From Bryopsis sp. KO-2023 (lineage: Eukaryota > Chlorophyta > Ulvophyceae > Bryopsidales > Bryopsidaceae), in NCBI GenBank assembly GCA_030272585.1, contig BSYQ01000001.1, positions 1,550,001 through 1,614,000 of the forward strand: a stretch of 64,000 nucleotides of DNA, read 5' to 3'. The notes beneath the pieces are model-generated. The model was not told the DNA's origin, did not search any database, and saw only the letters and a program-made list of their open reading frames with translations. The position numbers and the translations under genes are program-made. The stretch's first letter is position 1. Every line of letters begins with the position of its first letter. Positions 54,186 to 64,000 of this stretch are shown piece by piece.

Positions 54186-54660
54186 CATACTATGGACGTG
54201 ATCGGAAATGATCGGCCGTCCATTTTCGATGTCAGGACAGGTCGTTTCATCGATCTGACCTGATACGATCTCGTTCCACATGATTCTGAAAATGATCGGT
54301 CTTTTTTTTTTTTTTTTTTACCGATCATGATCGATGATCGTGATCGTGATCGGCCGATCAAAACCTGATCGATGATCGTGGTCGGCCGATCAAAGCTTGA
54401 TCGTGATCGTGATCGGTTCGCCGATCACCGATCTGATCGGTTGCTCCGATCACGATCCCGATCACGATCAAGCGTTGCGACATGCAAACGCCTAATCGGC
54501 CGATCAAGATCGGTAAAACGCCGATTAATCGGCCGTTGATCCGATCAGCTCCGATCATGGTCGGTTGATCGGGATTTGGTTTCAAATTCCGATTATGATC
54601 GGTCCAAGAAATCAAAAACCGACTTTTGCACCGATCATCACTTCCGATCAAATCCAAAGT
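54186..54660. repeat. left subterminal repeat region of the hAT element
   Basis: More than 20 copies of GATCGG/CCGATC, many as palindromes such as ATCGGCCGATC. The same motif set fills the right end. A T-run lies at 54302-54319. Confidence 0.85.
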
Positions 54661-54783
54661 TAGTCAGTTCTGCCGTACTGTCCCGAATATATCGACTTCG
54701 CTCCCTGTTCGACTTCACCGCACCGTGCGCCTTTGTATCGTGGTATCTTGTTGTTGTCTCGCCTGCAGTGCTGATCGATTGCG

Positions 54784-56582
54784 ATGTACGTGGAACTCAA
54801 AGCACGGCAGTATGTCGTGAGGCTCCGGAACAGGCTCCAAAACCGAACAGACCTGTTCCAGCCCGGGACGGTGGTAGATCGGGATGCCGCCGAGGTGGTG
54901 TTCCGGCATTTGACGTCGCTTAACACGTATTTTGGTCTGGAAAATGTAAGTGTATGCTGCCTGCTATCTGCTGCACTGTTTCTGTTTCGAATGTTTTGAC
55001 TTAGGGTTACTGTTACTTGTCTTCCTAGGCTCTGTTCTGGAAAGCTGCATCCGCCCTGGACAGCGCTGCGGGAAGCGAAGACGAACTTTTCTTGCGAGCG
55101 TACCGAGCGGGCAACCCCCCTGAAAGGCGCATCGACCCCATACTCGATTCCATTCAGGTGACACCTCCAGGACTGACCAGGAAGGGGAGCACCAACCTGG
55201 GGGACATGGAATACCCCTACATGGTGCCTACAGGTGAGCAGTCCAGCATCAGGTTCAAATTAGGTTGTTTTTCTCTCTGGCCTCTCATTCACATTGTATC
55301 TTTTGCAGAACTCCTTCGTGATCGCCAGCTATTGCCTCATCTGGACCAGCTCAGAGAGGAGGTTGCAACCATGCACGAGGTTGATCTAGATCTGAGCAGA
55401 ACGTTCGACTGGAGCATCGAAGCTGCAAGTCTTCCAGCACCTGATCCTGCACAAGAGATTTTGCCTGAAGCTACACTTCCAACCGCAGATGAACCTGAAT
55501 CTGAACCTGAACCTGAGGGATCCTCTGAGCAGCTGCCGGAAAACCCGTGGAGTATGACGGACGAGGAGTCTGTTTATGAACCTGAACCTGTGCTTCACCC
55601 TGGTGGAAGAGGCTCCCCCCCAAACATGTTCAGACCTGCTGGAGCTGGTGGAAGAGGGCCACCCCCCAAGCTGTTCAGAGCCTCTGAAGCTGGTGGAAGA
55701 GGGCCACCCCCCAATCTGTTCAGAGCCGCTGAAGCTGGTGGAAGAGGGCCACCCCCCAATCTGTTCAGAGCTGCTGAAGCTGGTGGAAGAGGGCCACCCC
55801 CAAACATGTTCAGAGCTGCTGAAGCTGGTGGAAGAGGGCCACCCCCAAACATGTTCAGAGCTGCTGAAGCTGGTGGAAGAGGGTCACCCCCAAACATGTT
55901 CAGAGCTGCTGAAGCTGGTGGAAGAGGGCCACCCCCAAACATGTTCAGAGCTGCTGGAGCTGGTGGAAGGGGGAATGTTGGTGGATGGGAATTCGGGGGA
56001 GGCGGCAGGAACAGGAACAGAGCAGGTCAGGGTGGTCAGGGTGGTCAGGGTGGTCAGGGTGGCCAGGGTGGTCAGGGTGGTCAGGGTGGCCAGGGTGGTC
56101 ATGGTGGTCAGAGGCAGGCAAACCCCAGACCCCCATTGATGGACAGGTGGCCAATGGATTTTGATGGACAACCTTGCATCAACGACAGTGAGGGGTACCC
56201 TCGGCGCAGGCAGGCCCCCTTGCGAAGGATCATGTCTGAACGGAGCAGGGAACAGCGCAGAACTGCCCAGCGAGAGAGAGCCAACATGCAGACGGAGTAC
56301 GCCTTCTTCCCCGACTTCACCATCCAATTCCCGATAACCTTCGCCTCCATGCCCCATCTGAATCAGTTCGTGCAAAACGTGTATCTGCAGAACTGTTACG
56401 CTCTCCACAGAGTCCGTGAAGGCCTCTTCCACCATCAGACCCGTTTGGAGGACCGAAACGTAATGAGGGACCTGGATACTGGCTCGGTCGACTTTGCACC
56501 GATCCCTGAAGACCGCACACGTGTGTATCGGGTCAGGGTTGGACCGGATGGGAGGTTGGTGGAGGAGGAGGAGCCAAATTAA
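54784..56582 (+). CDS. hAT accessory gene: repeat-rich protein of unknown function
   Basis: Three exons join in phase: 54784-54945, 55029-55233, 55309-56582, giving 546 residues (the 75-bp second intron has no stop, so retention would also stay in frame). The N-terminal ~140 residues are compact and charged (MYVELKARQYVVRLRNRLQ, FGLENALFWKAASALD, DPILDSIQVTPPGL). An acidic Pro/Glu region follows. Then come about eight copies of a 15-residue unit (AAEAGGRGPPPNMFR), a GGQ repeat tract, and a conserved-looking end (FFPDFTIQFPITFASMPHLNQFVQNVYLQNCYALHRVREGLF). I do not recognise the family. Its place beside the transposase suggests a co-factor, such as a DNA- or RNA-binding helper; this is inference. 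Confidence 0.65.
55606..55970 (+). repeat. 45-bp tandem repeats in the hAT accessory gene
   Basis: About eight units of 45 bp (core ggtggaagagggccaccccc), nearly identical in the middle, so they expanded recently. They are followed by a 9-bp ggtggtcag repeat at ~56024-56115 coding for GGQ. Confidence 0.92.
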
Positions 56583-57254
56583 ATAACCTGTTTTGAGTCA
56601 CCATAAACAGAGGGTTATCTGTTATCTGTTATCTGTTTTTTGATTCACGTAATGAACCATGAACCAGTCTGGGATCTGTTATCTGTTTTTTGATTCACGT
56701 AATGAACCATGAACCAGTCTGGTATCTGTTATCTGTTTTTTGATTCACGTAATGAACCATGAACCATGAACAGAGGGTTATTTGTGTGGGCTGAATCAGT
56801 GCTGGAATCTGTGGAACCTCTGAAACTTTTTGTTTTGTTTGAGTCATGTAATGAACCATGAACCATAAACAGAGGGTTATTTGTGTGGGCTGAATCAGTG
56901 TTGGAATCTGTGGAACCTCTGAAACTTTTTGTTTTGTTTGAGTCATGCAATGAACCATGAACCATAAACAGAGGGTTATCTGTGTGGGCTGAATCAGTGC
57001 TGGAATCTGTGGAAACCTCTGAAACTTTTTACCAAGCATTCAAAAAAGTTTGGATTACATACCCATACCAAAACAAACAAAACTCGGGGCAAATCACACC
57101 AGGTCAAGATGCAGATTGTCTGATCCATACCCAGCACCCCAAACAGAGAACATACCCGGCACCCCAAACCAAAAAAAGGAGAGTTCCTCCGAAACAGGAG
57201 GGTTCTGAATCAGACTGCAGATTGTCCCACACAATCAAACAGAAGCAGTTCAGG
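56583..57254. repeat. tandem repeats between the two convergent hAT genes
   Basis: About 56600-57030 holds two kinds of direct repeat: ~60-bp units with ttttttgattcacgtaatga and ~110-bp units with gggttatttgtgtgggctga. They share the phrase atgaaccatgaacca. No coding function; they may serve as shared 3' UTR/termination region. Confidence 0.85.
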
Positions 57255-59933
57255 TCATGCCCTGAACAGATGCAGATTGTCCCGGAGCACGGTCAGTTGG
57301 TTGACCTTGCTCTCCTCCATCGCCCTCCTGCGCTTGTTCAGCTGGTGGCCATTGACACTGAACATCCGCTCAACCGAGGCGCTGGAGGCTGGGATGCAGA
57401 GATACTCGGCAGCCAGGATCGAAACTGTTGGGTATGCCGCCTGGTGTACCCTCCACCAGTCCAGAACAGATGAAGTGCTCTGAATAACCCTCCTGACCCC
57501 ACAATATCGCTCCCACTCATCAGAATTAGAACCGCCCGTAGCAGATGGAGGAGGGCACACACTGAGCCAGTCCCGTTCGAGATTTTCCTTTTTCTTTTTT
57601 TTTCCCTCTCTGCCTTCCCCCGGATTGTCAACACCTCTGTAATCTGATCGCAGCCGGATCTCCTTCAGCAGAGTCACGCACTCTTGCAGCACATCTGAAA
57701 CCCACAGATCAGGTCTGCTGAATTGCTTCCTCAAGCAAGGAAAGCGCCCTGGGGTGCCCCACAAATACCGATTCACCTCAGCGTCTTCGAGTGATAGTTT
57801 GGTCGGATCCAGATGCTGCATGCACCCGACGGCCAGGAGCCATGCGGGATCGTCAAATTCATGGTCCATGACTGTGCGGAGCACATCTCTGAAGTCTATC
57901 ACATCCGGTTCCTCGATGTTCATGGCATCTACCGCAGCGCTGATCCGAGCCATGAGCATCAGGACGGCACTCCCCGTCACCTTCTTTTCTGCCTCCAGTA
58001 CCTTGGTTGCTTCCTTGTATGGCCTCAGAACCAGGTACAGTTCCAGCAGCACTTTCCATTCTTGGGGGTTGATATTGTATTGGGGGGGAAGGAGGGGAAA
58101 GAGCTGGATCAGATCGGGTTTCAAAATCAACAATCGATGCAACATGTACCAGATGCTGTTCCACCTAGTCTCCACCGCCAAGGTCAGTCTGAGAACCTTG
58201 TCAGATCTGCGGACAGGTCCTGGGCAGTCTTCTGCCTCCTCCACGTCGTCTCCATCATCGGGACATGCGTCTTCATCACTTGAATATATTTCCTGTGATG
58301 TGGGGTCGTCCTGTTCCTGGCTCTGATGGTCGTTTTGATTAGATTCCTCTTGTGCATCCTCCAGAAGTTCATCCTCATCAACTTGAGATGGACCGGGGCT
58401 CTCACCAAGCCCACCGTTGCCAATCCCAGAGGCACCCGTGGCTGTCGAGGACCGGACCACATAAATTAACTCTTGGGGAGCAGCCTCCGCTTGTTGCCGT
58501 TCCAGATCAGCTTCTTTTCTTTTGGCTCGATCGATCTGAATCTGTTTCAGCTTTTCCCAATGAGTGGATGCACCCATCACTGTTCTGCACAGATCGTGTA
58601 CTTTGGCCACAAGGTCGTTCACGCTTTGGGGGGCATTTTTCAGACCCTTCTTTACCCCCAAATTTATTCTGTGTGTCCCGCACCCGTGCCAATCGTAACT
58701 GTAGTTCATTTCACATGCTGCCCCCATTCTGGACTCGTGATCGGTAACGATGCTGGCCTGATATCCGGTCAGATCAAAGTCCTCCCTGATCTCGTTCATT
58801 TTTGTGCAAATGTCCACAGCAGTTGCGGTACCCTCCATTTCCCAGGTCCCGAGACTGATCCGCTTGAGTTCGAACAGATCCTGTTCCGGGTCCCGGTGTA
58901 TGTAGACAGCCCCCATCGCGAACCAATGCTTGGGCTGCTGAGACCAACCATCAGCAACAAAGCATGGTCGGAATCTGCTCAGATCCATATCCTTCATCTT
59001 TTTTTTAAGCCTGTTGGAGGACAATCCGACCTGGTGAGACATGGATTTCGCTGATAGAGGCGGAGCAGATGCGTTCAGTTGAGTGCACATGTCTCGGAAG
59101 TGCTGATCTTCCACTGTCCTGAAGGGGGCCCCGACGCTGACCAGATAGCACATAACCTTGTGCCGGTACGACTGGAACTCCCGGGTAGTAGGTCCCCATT
59201 TAGACACAAACGGGAGTGTTCTCTGGGTCCCAAAAGAACTGATCCGACCCCCTTGTGTGCCTGTTTTCATGTCCTGATCCGTTTGCCTTTTCAAATGGCA
59301 GCCCTCAAAGCCTTCCGCGACAGCAATTTCCATTTCGGAACTGATCCGGATACCGTGTTTGGCCGCATGATTCAAAAGGGGGATCCTGCCTCCCTTCACC
59401 CATGACAATTGTTCATGACAGATTCTGCACGACACCACCTTTCTGCCCCGATCATCCTTATACACCAGGATCTTGCCTTCTGGACTGCTGACATACATCT
59501 TGTCAACCCATGTGTTACTTCTCCGAACAGGAATCACAGGAGGGCTTGCACCCAGTTCCAGCAGATCAGCTTCCTTTCCATTTCTGTTCACTGCAGGGCA
59601 GGGCAGGACAGGACAAACACCTCATAAAAGCAGAACCAGAACAACTGGAGAAAGCACAAGCACCTCACACAATCCAACAAGGGAACACCTCACCCCCCCA
59701 CAAAACCATAAGAGTACAACAAGGCGGAACAGATCAGGGAGTAACGCACTGTTGGTCAGGTCAGATGCTTGCCCCGACCCCTGCGGCCCCACGGATGGAA
59801 CGCTGCCCTGGCGACGAGGTTCCAACCCCCCGCTTCCAGATCCGGTCGGAACTGGTCTCCTCTGGGACGTGTGTGGGCGTTGCCCCGACCTCGCAGGGGT
59901 GACGAGCGCTTTTCTTTTTCCATGCCGGCCCAT
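57255..59933 (-). CDS. hAT family transposase
   Basis: Two exons join in phase: 59933-59750 and 59590-57255, giving 839 residues. The first exon is basic (MGRHGKRKALVTPARSG...) and provides the only ATG in frame. A BED-like zinc finger (CRICHEQLSWVKGG...LLNHAAKH) is at ~residues 115-140. The RNase H-like core has FRPCFVADGWSQQ (first Asp), ASIVTDHESRMGAACEMNY (second Asp), and the hAT pattern CGTHRINLGVKKGL. An insertion domain with an acidic stretch precedes LAVETRWNSIWYMLHRLL. The C-terminus has the dimerisation block YPTVSILAAEYLCIPASSASVERMFS...KRRRAMEESKVNQLTVLRDN. The protein looks complete and probably active. It would cut at the inverted ends and use 8-bp targets. Confidence 0.9.
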
Positions 59934-60393
59934 TTCGAACGGGGCGCTGATAAGACGTGGAGTTAAACGCTCACCAGATTAACAGCAACCGAACATGCGA
60001 TGTGCCCGCGTGACTCAACTGCATCTCACCCGCGATCAATGATCGATTCTTGACGCAGACGACCCACCGATCATGATCGGTGTTGCGCCGATCATGATCG
60101 GCGCAAGCCGATTATAGTCGATCGCGCCGATCACGATCACGATCTCGATCAAGCGCCGCACCCTGTCGGCACCTGATCGGCAGTTTTTGATCGGCCGATC
60201 ACGATCAGGCCGATCAAAAACTGCCGATCAAGTAGGGCGACCGATCAGATCGGTGATCGGCCGATCTTGATCGATGATCGGCCCTGCCAGACCTGATCGG
60301 CGACCGATCAGATCGGTGATCGGCCGATCACGATTTGATCGGTCGCACTGCTTGATCGGCGACCGATCAAATCGTGATCGGATCCATAGTATG
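59934..60393. repeat. right subterminal repeat region of the hAT element
   Basis: From ~60050 to 60390 the sequence is filled with GATCGG, CCGATCA and ATCGGCCGATC in both orientations, matching the left end. It also holds the likely promoter of the transposase. Confidence 0.85.
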
Positions 60394-60401
60394 AGTACAG
60401 G

Positions 60402-61924
60402 TCGAGGAGGGTGAAATTGTTGCTGCAGAAGCACCACCATGCACTGCAGTGGATAGCGCACCAGACGCTGATTTCACATTCCCTCAGTTGATACCTCCAA
60501 GTACAAGAGCTCAGCCTGGAGTACGCATCTCAGAACCCGACTCTGCCGATGGATCACGTAGACCCACACGAACTAACCCAAGAGTTCTCTCCTCAGCAGA
60601 AGTGTTATATCAAATTGACCTTGAGCGTGCTAAGGCACAGGTCAGAGAAGAGAAAGGAAAAGAACCCATGCAGATCCCCACACGTACTGGAAGATTGGGA
60701 CTTGGGTTAAGTGCTTTGGGAGCAAGGGTAGAAAATAATCCCTTTGCTGCACTTGGTTCATATGAGTCTACTGGTGGACCCAGTCGAGTTCCTCGCATGC
60801 GAGGTAGCTTTGGAGACCCTGGTGATGACGACCCAGATGATGATGGCGGTGATGATTACCGCGACAGACGAAACCGCCCACCTTCCCGCATTCCAGGTGC
60901 GCCTGATGGCGGAGGAGGTGGTGGCGGCGGTGGAGATGGTGGAGGCGGTGGACCTCCCGGTGGACCTCCTGATGGAGGTGGAGGTGGAGGTGGCGCTGGA
61001 CCAGCAGGCCCAGGACCTCCTAGGCAAGGACAGTGGTTGCCTAGCACCGTCAAGTTGCAAATGCCTCGCGCATTTAACGGAAGTGGAGAACCAAAAGCCC
61101 GTAAATGGCAAGTGCTCATGACGCGGTACTTGAGAACCTGCGGAGTGCATGAAGCACAGTGGCAGTCGATTATGGCCACTAACCTTTATGGAGCTGCCTC
61201 GGATTGGTTAACGATGCAAGAGTTGAAAATTCACCGAGGTGAAAGACCACCCTTCCGTGACTGGATGGACTTCATGGATGGCTTAGCTACAGCTTTCGAA
61301 TTCTCTAGTGATCGAGATGAAGCGTGGCGTGACCTCCATAAACTCAAGCAGACTGGAACCGTGAAACAGTTCGTTAAAGAGTTTCAGCGGTTAGTCTTGA
61401 GGATTCCAGACCTCGAAGAGGATCACCAGTATTTGCTCTTCGTGGATGGACTTAAAAGTGAAGTTCAGAAGTTAGTCGCAGCAACGGTACCTCGAGATGT
61501 CGAGGCCGCCATCATATCCGCCGAACGATTGGAAGCCCTTGGAGTTGGAACACAAGGCCAAGGAGGGCAAACCAATCAGAAAAAGAAAGGAGTCTGGCGT
61601 GGTGGAAGAAAGAAGAAAGGCCAGAATCAGGGTCAGCAGCAGCAGAACCCCACACCACCAGCCCAAGCACCACCACAAGCTGCCGCAGGAGTGCAACAGC
61701 AGCAGCAACAGCAACAAGGACGAGGAGGAGGACGTGGTGGTGGTGGACGTGGACGCGGTGGTGGTAACCGTGGAAGAGGACAAGCCAATCAGGGAAGACA
61801 GAACCCCCAGGGGGGAGGGGGATATCATTGTTATCTTTGTGGAAAGAAGGGTCATCCTGTGAGGCAATGTCCTAGATTGGAGGAGGTGAAAAACCTCCCC
61901 GATGTAAAAAAAATGTTAAACTGA
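60402..61924 (+). pseudogene. gag: Gag of element D, C-terminal part (capsid-type domain, CCHC knuckle)
   Basis: Continues the Gag frame after hAT and its right target copy. A Gly/Asp/Pro-rich low-complexity stretch (~60820-61020) precedes a retrotransposon Gag domain: KLQMPRAFNGSGEPKARKWQVLMTRYL, YGAASDWLTM, WMDFMDGLATAFEF, DEAWRDLHKLKQTGTVKQFVKEFQRLV. A Gln- and RGG-rich basic tail follows, then the knuckle CYLCGKKGHPVRQC and a TGA at 61922-61924. Confidence 0.86.
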
Positions 61925-61959
61925 CCGCCAGGCAGGAAACTGCTTCGTCTGAGCCTGGC
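61906..61959 (+). promoter_or_regulatory. candidate -1 frameshift region of element D
   Basis: In the Gag frame the last codons hold A_AAA_AAA (61906-61912) and G_TTA_AAC (61915-61921), directly before the TGA. A stem with 7 perfect pairs, GCCAGGC (61927-61933) and GCCTGGC (61953-61959), starts 5 bases after the second heptamer. Pol is open in the -1 frame from 61876 onward. Confidence 0.65.
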
Positions 61960-64000
61960 CGACGCAAACGTCGTAAGCGAAACAGAGTTCGTAGGCGGCG
62001 TAGGAAGCATAGATCAAAAGTAGGTGCCTCGAAAAAGGTTAAAAGTACTCACAGCGGAAAACCTGAGGAGCGGACTAGTACACCGCGTGAAGAGAGAACA
62101 GAGACACTCTCCACATCTACCCAATCGGCACATGACAACTGCGATTGGAAAAATGAACAGAAGGAAAGCACACCGGATGAGATGGACGCGCCTCATGCGT
62201 CATCTGCATCTCTTCCCTCTGTTAGTGAATCTGTGGGCTCATTGGAGTCGCAGAGTAGTCTACAGGAGTCCCTGCCTGCAGACGTAGACGATAGTGGGTC
62301 AGAAACAACCCAGCGGTCTACCACAGAGCGAGTTAATGTGTCAGAAGTTCGATCAACTTCGTCAACCAAGGGTGACACATGCCCTCTGTTAAAAATTCAA
62401 GAAGTGCCTGTGAGAGGGTACGAAGTAAAAGCACGGATCAAGACCACGGACCTTTATGCATTCATTGATTGTGGAAGTACCGCAAACTATATCAATGATA
62501 AGGTAGCGCGTGATCTCGGGTTGTCGGTTACACCAAGCTCAAAGAGAGCAATGTTGGCAAACGGAGATATTAAAGAATTGGCTGGCAGCTGTAACAACCT
62601 CCGAGTAAAGATAGGAGGGCTGAAGTGCAAAATGAAAGCGGATCTGTTCCCAGACCTTGGTTATGACCTAATATTGGGCATGCCTTGGTTGCAGAAAGAA
62701 AACCCCCGCATAGACTTTCAGCAAAATGAGATTTCAGTTTGCAAGAACAGCCAAGTGTTTCATCTTCCGTTGCGTCATCCAACCCAAGAGAGTATTGAAC
62801 CTGAACGAAAAGTACAGTCAATACTGCAAGAAGTGCCAGTGACTGAGTGTTCAGCTAAGAGAATGATGCGTCATCTCAAAACAGAGACAGCATTCATGGT
62901 TGTAGTGCAAGAGTCTGAAGAGAAAGCTTTAGGCCAACATGAATTGCCTGACGCAATAGAGCGAACACAGCCATTCAACACTGAGGATGAGATTGGCAAA
63001 CTTATTCGTTCAGACACCCCTGCCGAAATTAAAAAGGTGGTAGAAACACACCGTGGTGTGTTCCCTCGTGATTTACCCCCAGGGATCCCTCCAAAGAGAA
63101 AAGGTCATGAGTTTAAGATAGACCTGGAGGATCCAACACCTATCCATCGTCCAATATACAAGCTTTCACCAGCAGAGCTGGATGAAGTGAAAGCACAAGT
63201 GGACTACCTTCTGGAACAGAAGAAAATCAAACCATCCGAGTCCCCGTGGGGCGCGCCAATCCTATTTGTACCGAAAAAGGATGGAGGCTTAAGGATGTGT
63301 GTGGATTACAGGTGGATCAATAAGGTGACGGTGAAAAACCGATATCCTTTACCCCTGCCAGAAGAATTGATGGATAGAGTGTTCAAAGCCAAAGTGTTCT
63401 CGAAGTTAGATCTGCGATCAGGCTACTGGCAATTTCCAGTAAGGCCATCTGATACAGATAAAACAGCGTTCCGCACGAGATACGGTCACTTTGAGTTTTT
63501 GGTAGCGCCTTTTGGGCTAACCAATTGCCCAGCGCAATTCCAGACTCTAGTGCAAGACCTACTCGCAGAGTTTTTAGATGATTTTGTTGTTGTCTTTATC
63601 GATGACATACTCATCTTCTCTGAAAACATGGAACAGCATGCCGAACACTTAGAGAAAGTCCTGTCGCGACTAGCAGAATATCAGCTTTTTGCTAAGGCAA
63701 GTAAAAGTGAGCTGGCTGTCGCAACAGTAGACTATCTTGGCTACCGCATTAGCGGAAGTGGGTTAAAACCACAGGAACAAAAAGTGAAGGCAGTGAAGGA
63801 GTGGAAGGAACTACAGAGTGTTAGTGATGTACGTAGTTTCCTTGGAATGGTTTCATACTACAGGAAATTCATTCCCCAGTTTGCACATGTTGCTGGACCA
63901 CTCCATGACTTAGTGAAAAAAGACCATCCCTGGAGATGGGGACAGGTTGAGCGTGGCGCATTCAATGAACTGAAAAAGCGTTTAAGTCAAGCTCCCGTCC
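61906..64000 (+). CDS. pol: Pol of element D, N-terminal part (protease and RT), runs off the window
   Basis: The frame is -1 to gag and open from 61876 to 64000. A basic then Ser/Glu-rich linker (to ~62400) leads to an aspartic protease (YAFIDCGSTANYI, DLILGMPWL) with Cys in place of the usual Ser in D-S-G. RT follows: PIYKLSPAELDEVKAQVDYLLE, MCVDYRWINKVT, FSKLDLRSGYWQF, FRTRYGHFEFLVAPFGLTNCPAQFQ, active site VVVFIDDILIFS (near 63600), and the thumb with YLGYRISGSGLK and VRSFLGMVSYYRKFI. RNase H and integrase lie beyond the window. Confidence 0.9.

Larger units (their letters stand above)
54186..60393. mobile_element. hAT DNA transposon, full length, with transposase and an accessory gene
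   Basis: 6208 bp. The ends are inverted (CATACTATGGA at the left; its complement at the right) and flanked by a perfect 8-bp duplication AGTACAGG (54178-54185, 60394-60401), the hAT hallmark. The outer ~450 bp at each end are packed with GATCGG and ATCGGCCGATC motifs in both orientations, probable transposase binding sites. Inside are two convergent spliced genes. The insertion in gag of D is young. Confidence 0.93.
33271..64000 (-). mobile_element. element A2: oldest layer of the nest, Ty3/gypsy element split by insertions (right end outside window)
   Basis: A2 lies on the minus strand. Its 3' LTR is at 33271-33452, and its coding parts are at 34123-34524, 36532-36935 and 50366-52486. It is closely related to A1 along its length. 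Insertion C splits it at 34524/36532, B at 36935/50366, and D at 52486. Its protease, N-terminal RT and 5' LTR should lie beyond D, to the right of the window. Coordinates therefore cover the nest, not continuous A2 sequence. Confidence 0.8.
52487..64000 (+). mobile_element. element D: Ty3/gypsy retrotransposon, split by a hAT element, continues beyond the window
   Basis: The 5' LTR is at 52487-52911, the PBS at 52914-52925, gag at 53057-54185 plus 60402-61924, and pol from 61906 to the window edge. D is inserted into A2 (left flank ...AATCGA); its 3' LTR and second target copy should lie to the right of 64000. Its proteins differ from those of A and B, so it is another lineage. Confidence 0.88.

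Noticed and set aside
55576..56139. 187-codon frame through the 45-bp repeats (LKLVEEGHPP units)
   Set aside because: It is the alternative frame of tandem repeats whose other frame belongs to a spliced gene with non-repetitive ends on both sides.
55606..57030. regularly spaced repeats that could suggest a CRISPR array
   Set aside because: The units are contiguous tandem repeats without unique spacers, lie inside a eukaryotic transposon, and have no cas genes nearby.

Overview
The window comes from the nuclear genome of a green-lineage, plastid-bearing, probably flagellated eukaryote (a streptophyte-type or other green alga). The evidence is a plastid import receptor end (Toc159 type), a plastid SecE, a chloroplast Sec14-like protein, a plant-type RS splicing factor, a plant-type bZIP factor, and an EF-hand protein with an axonemal-type N-terminus. 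Genes are split by spliceosomal introns (mostly GT-AG, two likely GC-AG) and separated by T/A-homopolymer-rich spacers. I cannot name the species.

Region 1 (1-33.2 kb) is the host gene region. In order: Toc159 C-terminus (+), a small hydrophobic-hairpin protein (+), an intronless MFS transporter (+), an RS-type SR splicing factor (-), an EF-hand protein (+), a double-DOMON cytochrome b561 (+), a bZIP factor (-), a GT69/CAP59-type glycosyltransferase (-), plastid SecE (-), COX6B (-), a chloroplast CRAL-TRIO protein (+), a secretory cyclophilin (-) and DNA polymerase eta (+). Most exon chains were rebuilt from splice signals, and every junction used here keeps the reading phase. COX6B/CRAL-TRIO and cyclophilin/Pol eta are divergent pairs with short shared upstream regions. 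One Pol eta intron holds a pogo/mariner-like element that itself contains a Harbinger-like MITE.

Region 2 (33.27-64 kb) is one nested transposon cluster. The oldest layer is a minus-strand Ty3/gypsy chromovirus-like element (A2), which runs out of the window. Inserted in it are: C, a small non-coding LTR element; B, a complete plus-strand Ty3/gypsy element with gag and pol; and D, a further plus-strand Ty3/gypsy element still open at the window end. A full-length sister of A2, called A1, sits in the 3' non-coding part of B. A 6.2-kb hAT DNA transposon sits in the gag gene of D. Target-site duplications are readable for C (4 of 5 bases), B (TCCAG), A1 (CTTTC) and hAT (AGTACAGG).

The most unusual signals are: about 4.4 kb of B pol without a single CpG beside CpG-rich gag and LTRs; retroviral-type -1 frameshift signals between gag and pol in B (GGGAAAC) and D (A-run/GTTAAAC), each followed by a hairpin; an A1 element with intact pol but no recognisable Gag capsid or zinc knuckle; and a hAT element carrying a second, spliced gene for a repeat-rich protein of unknown function.
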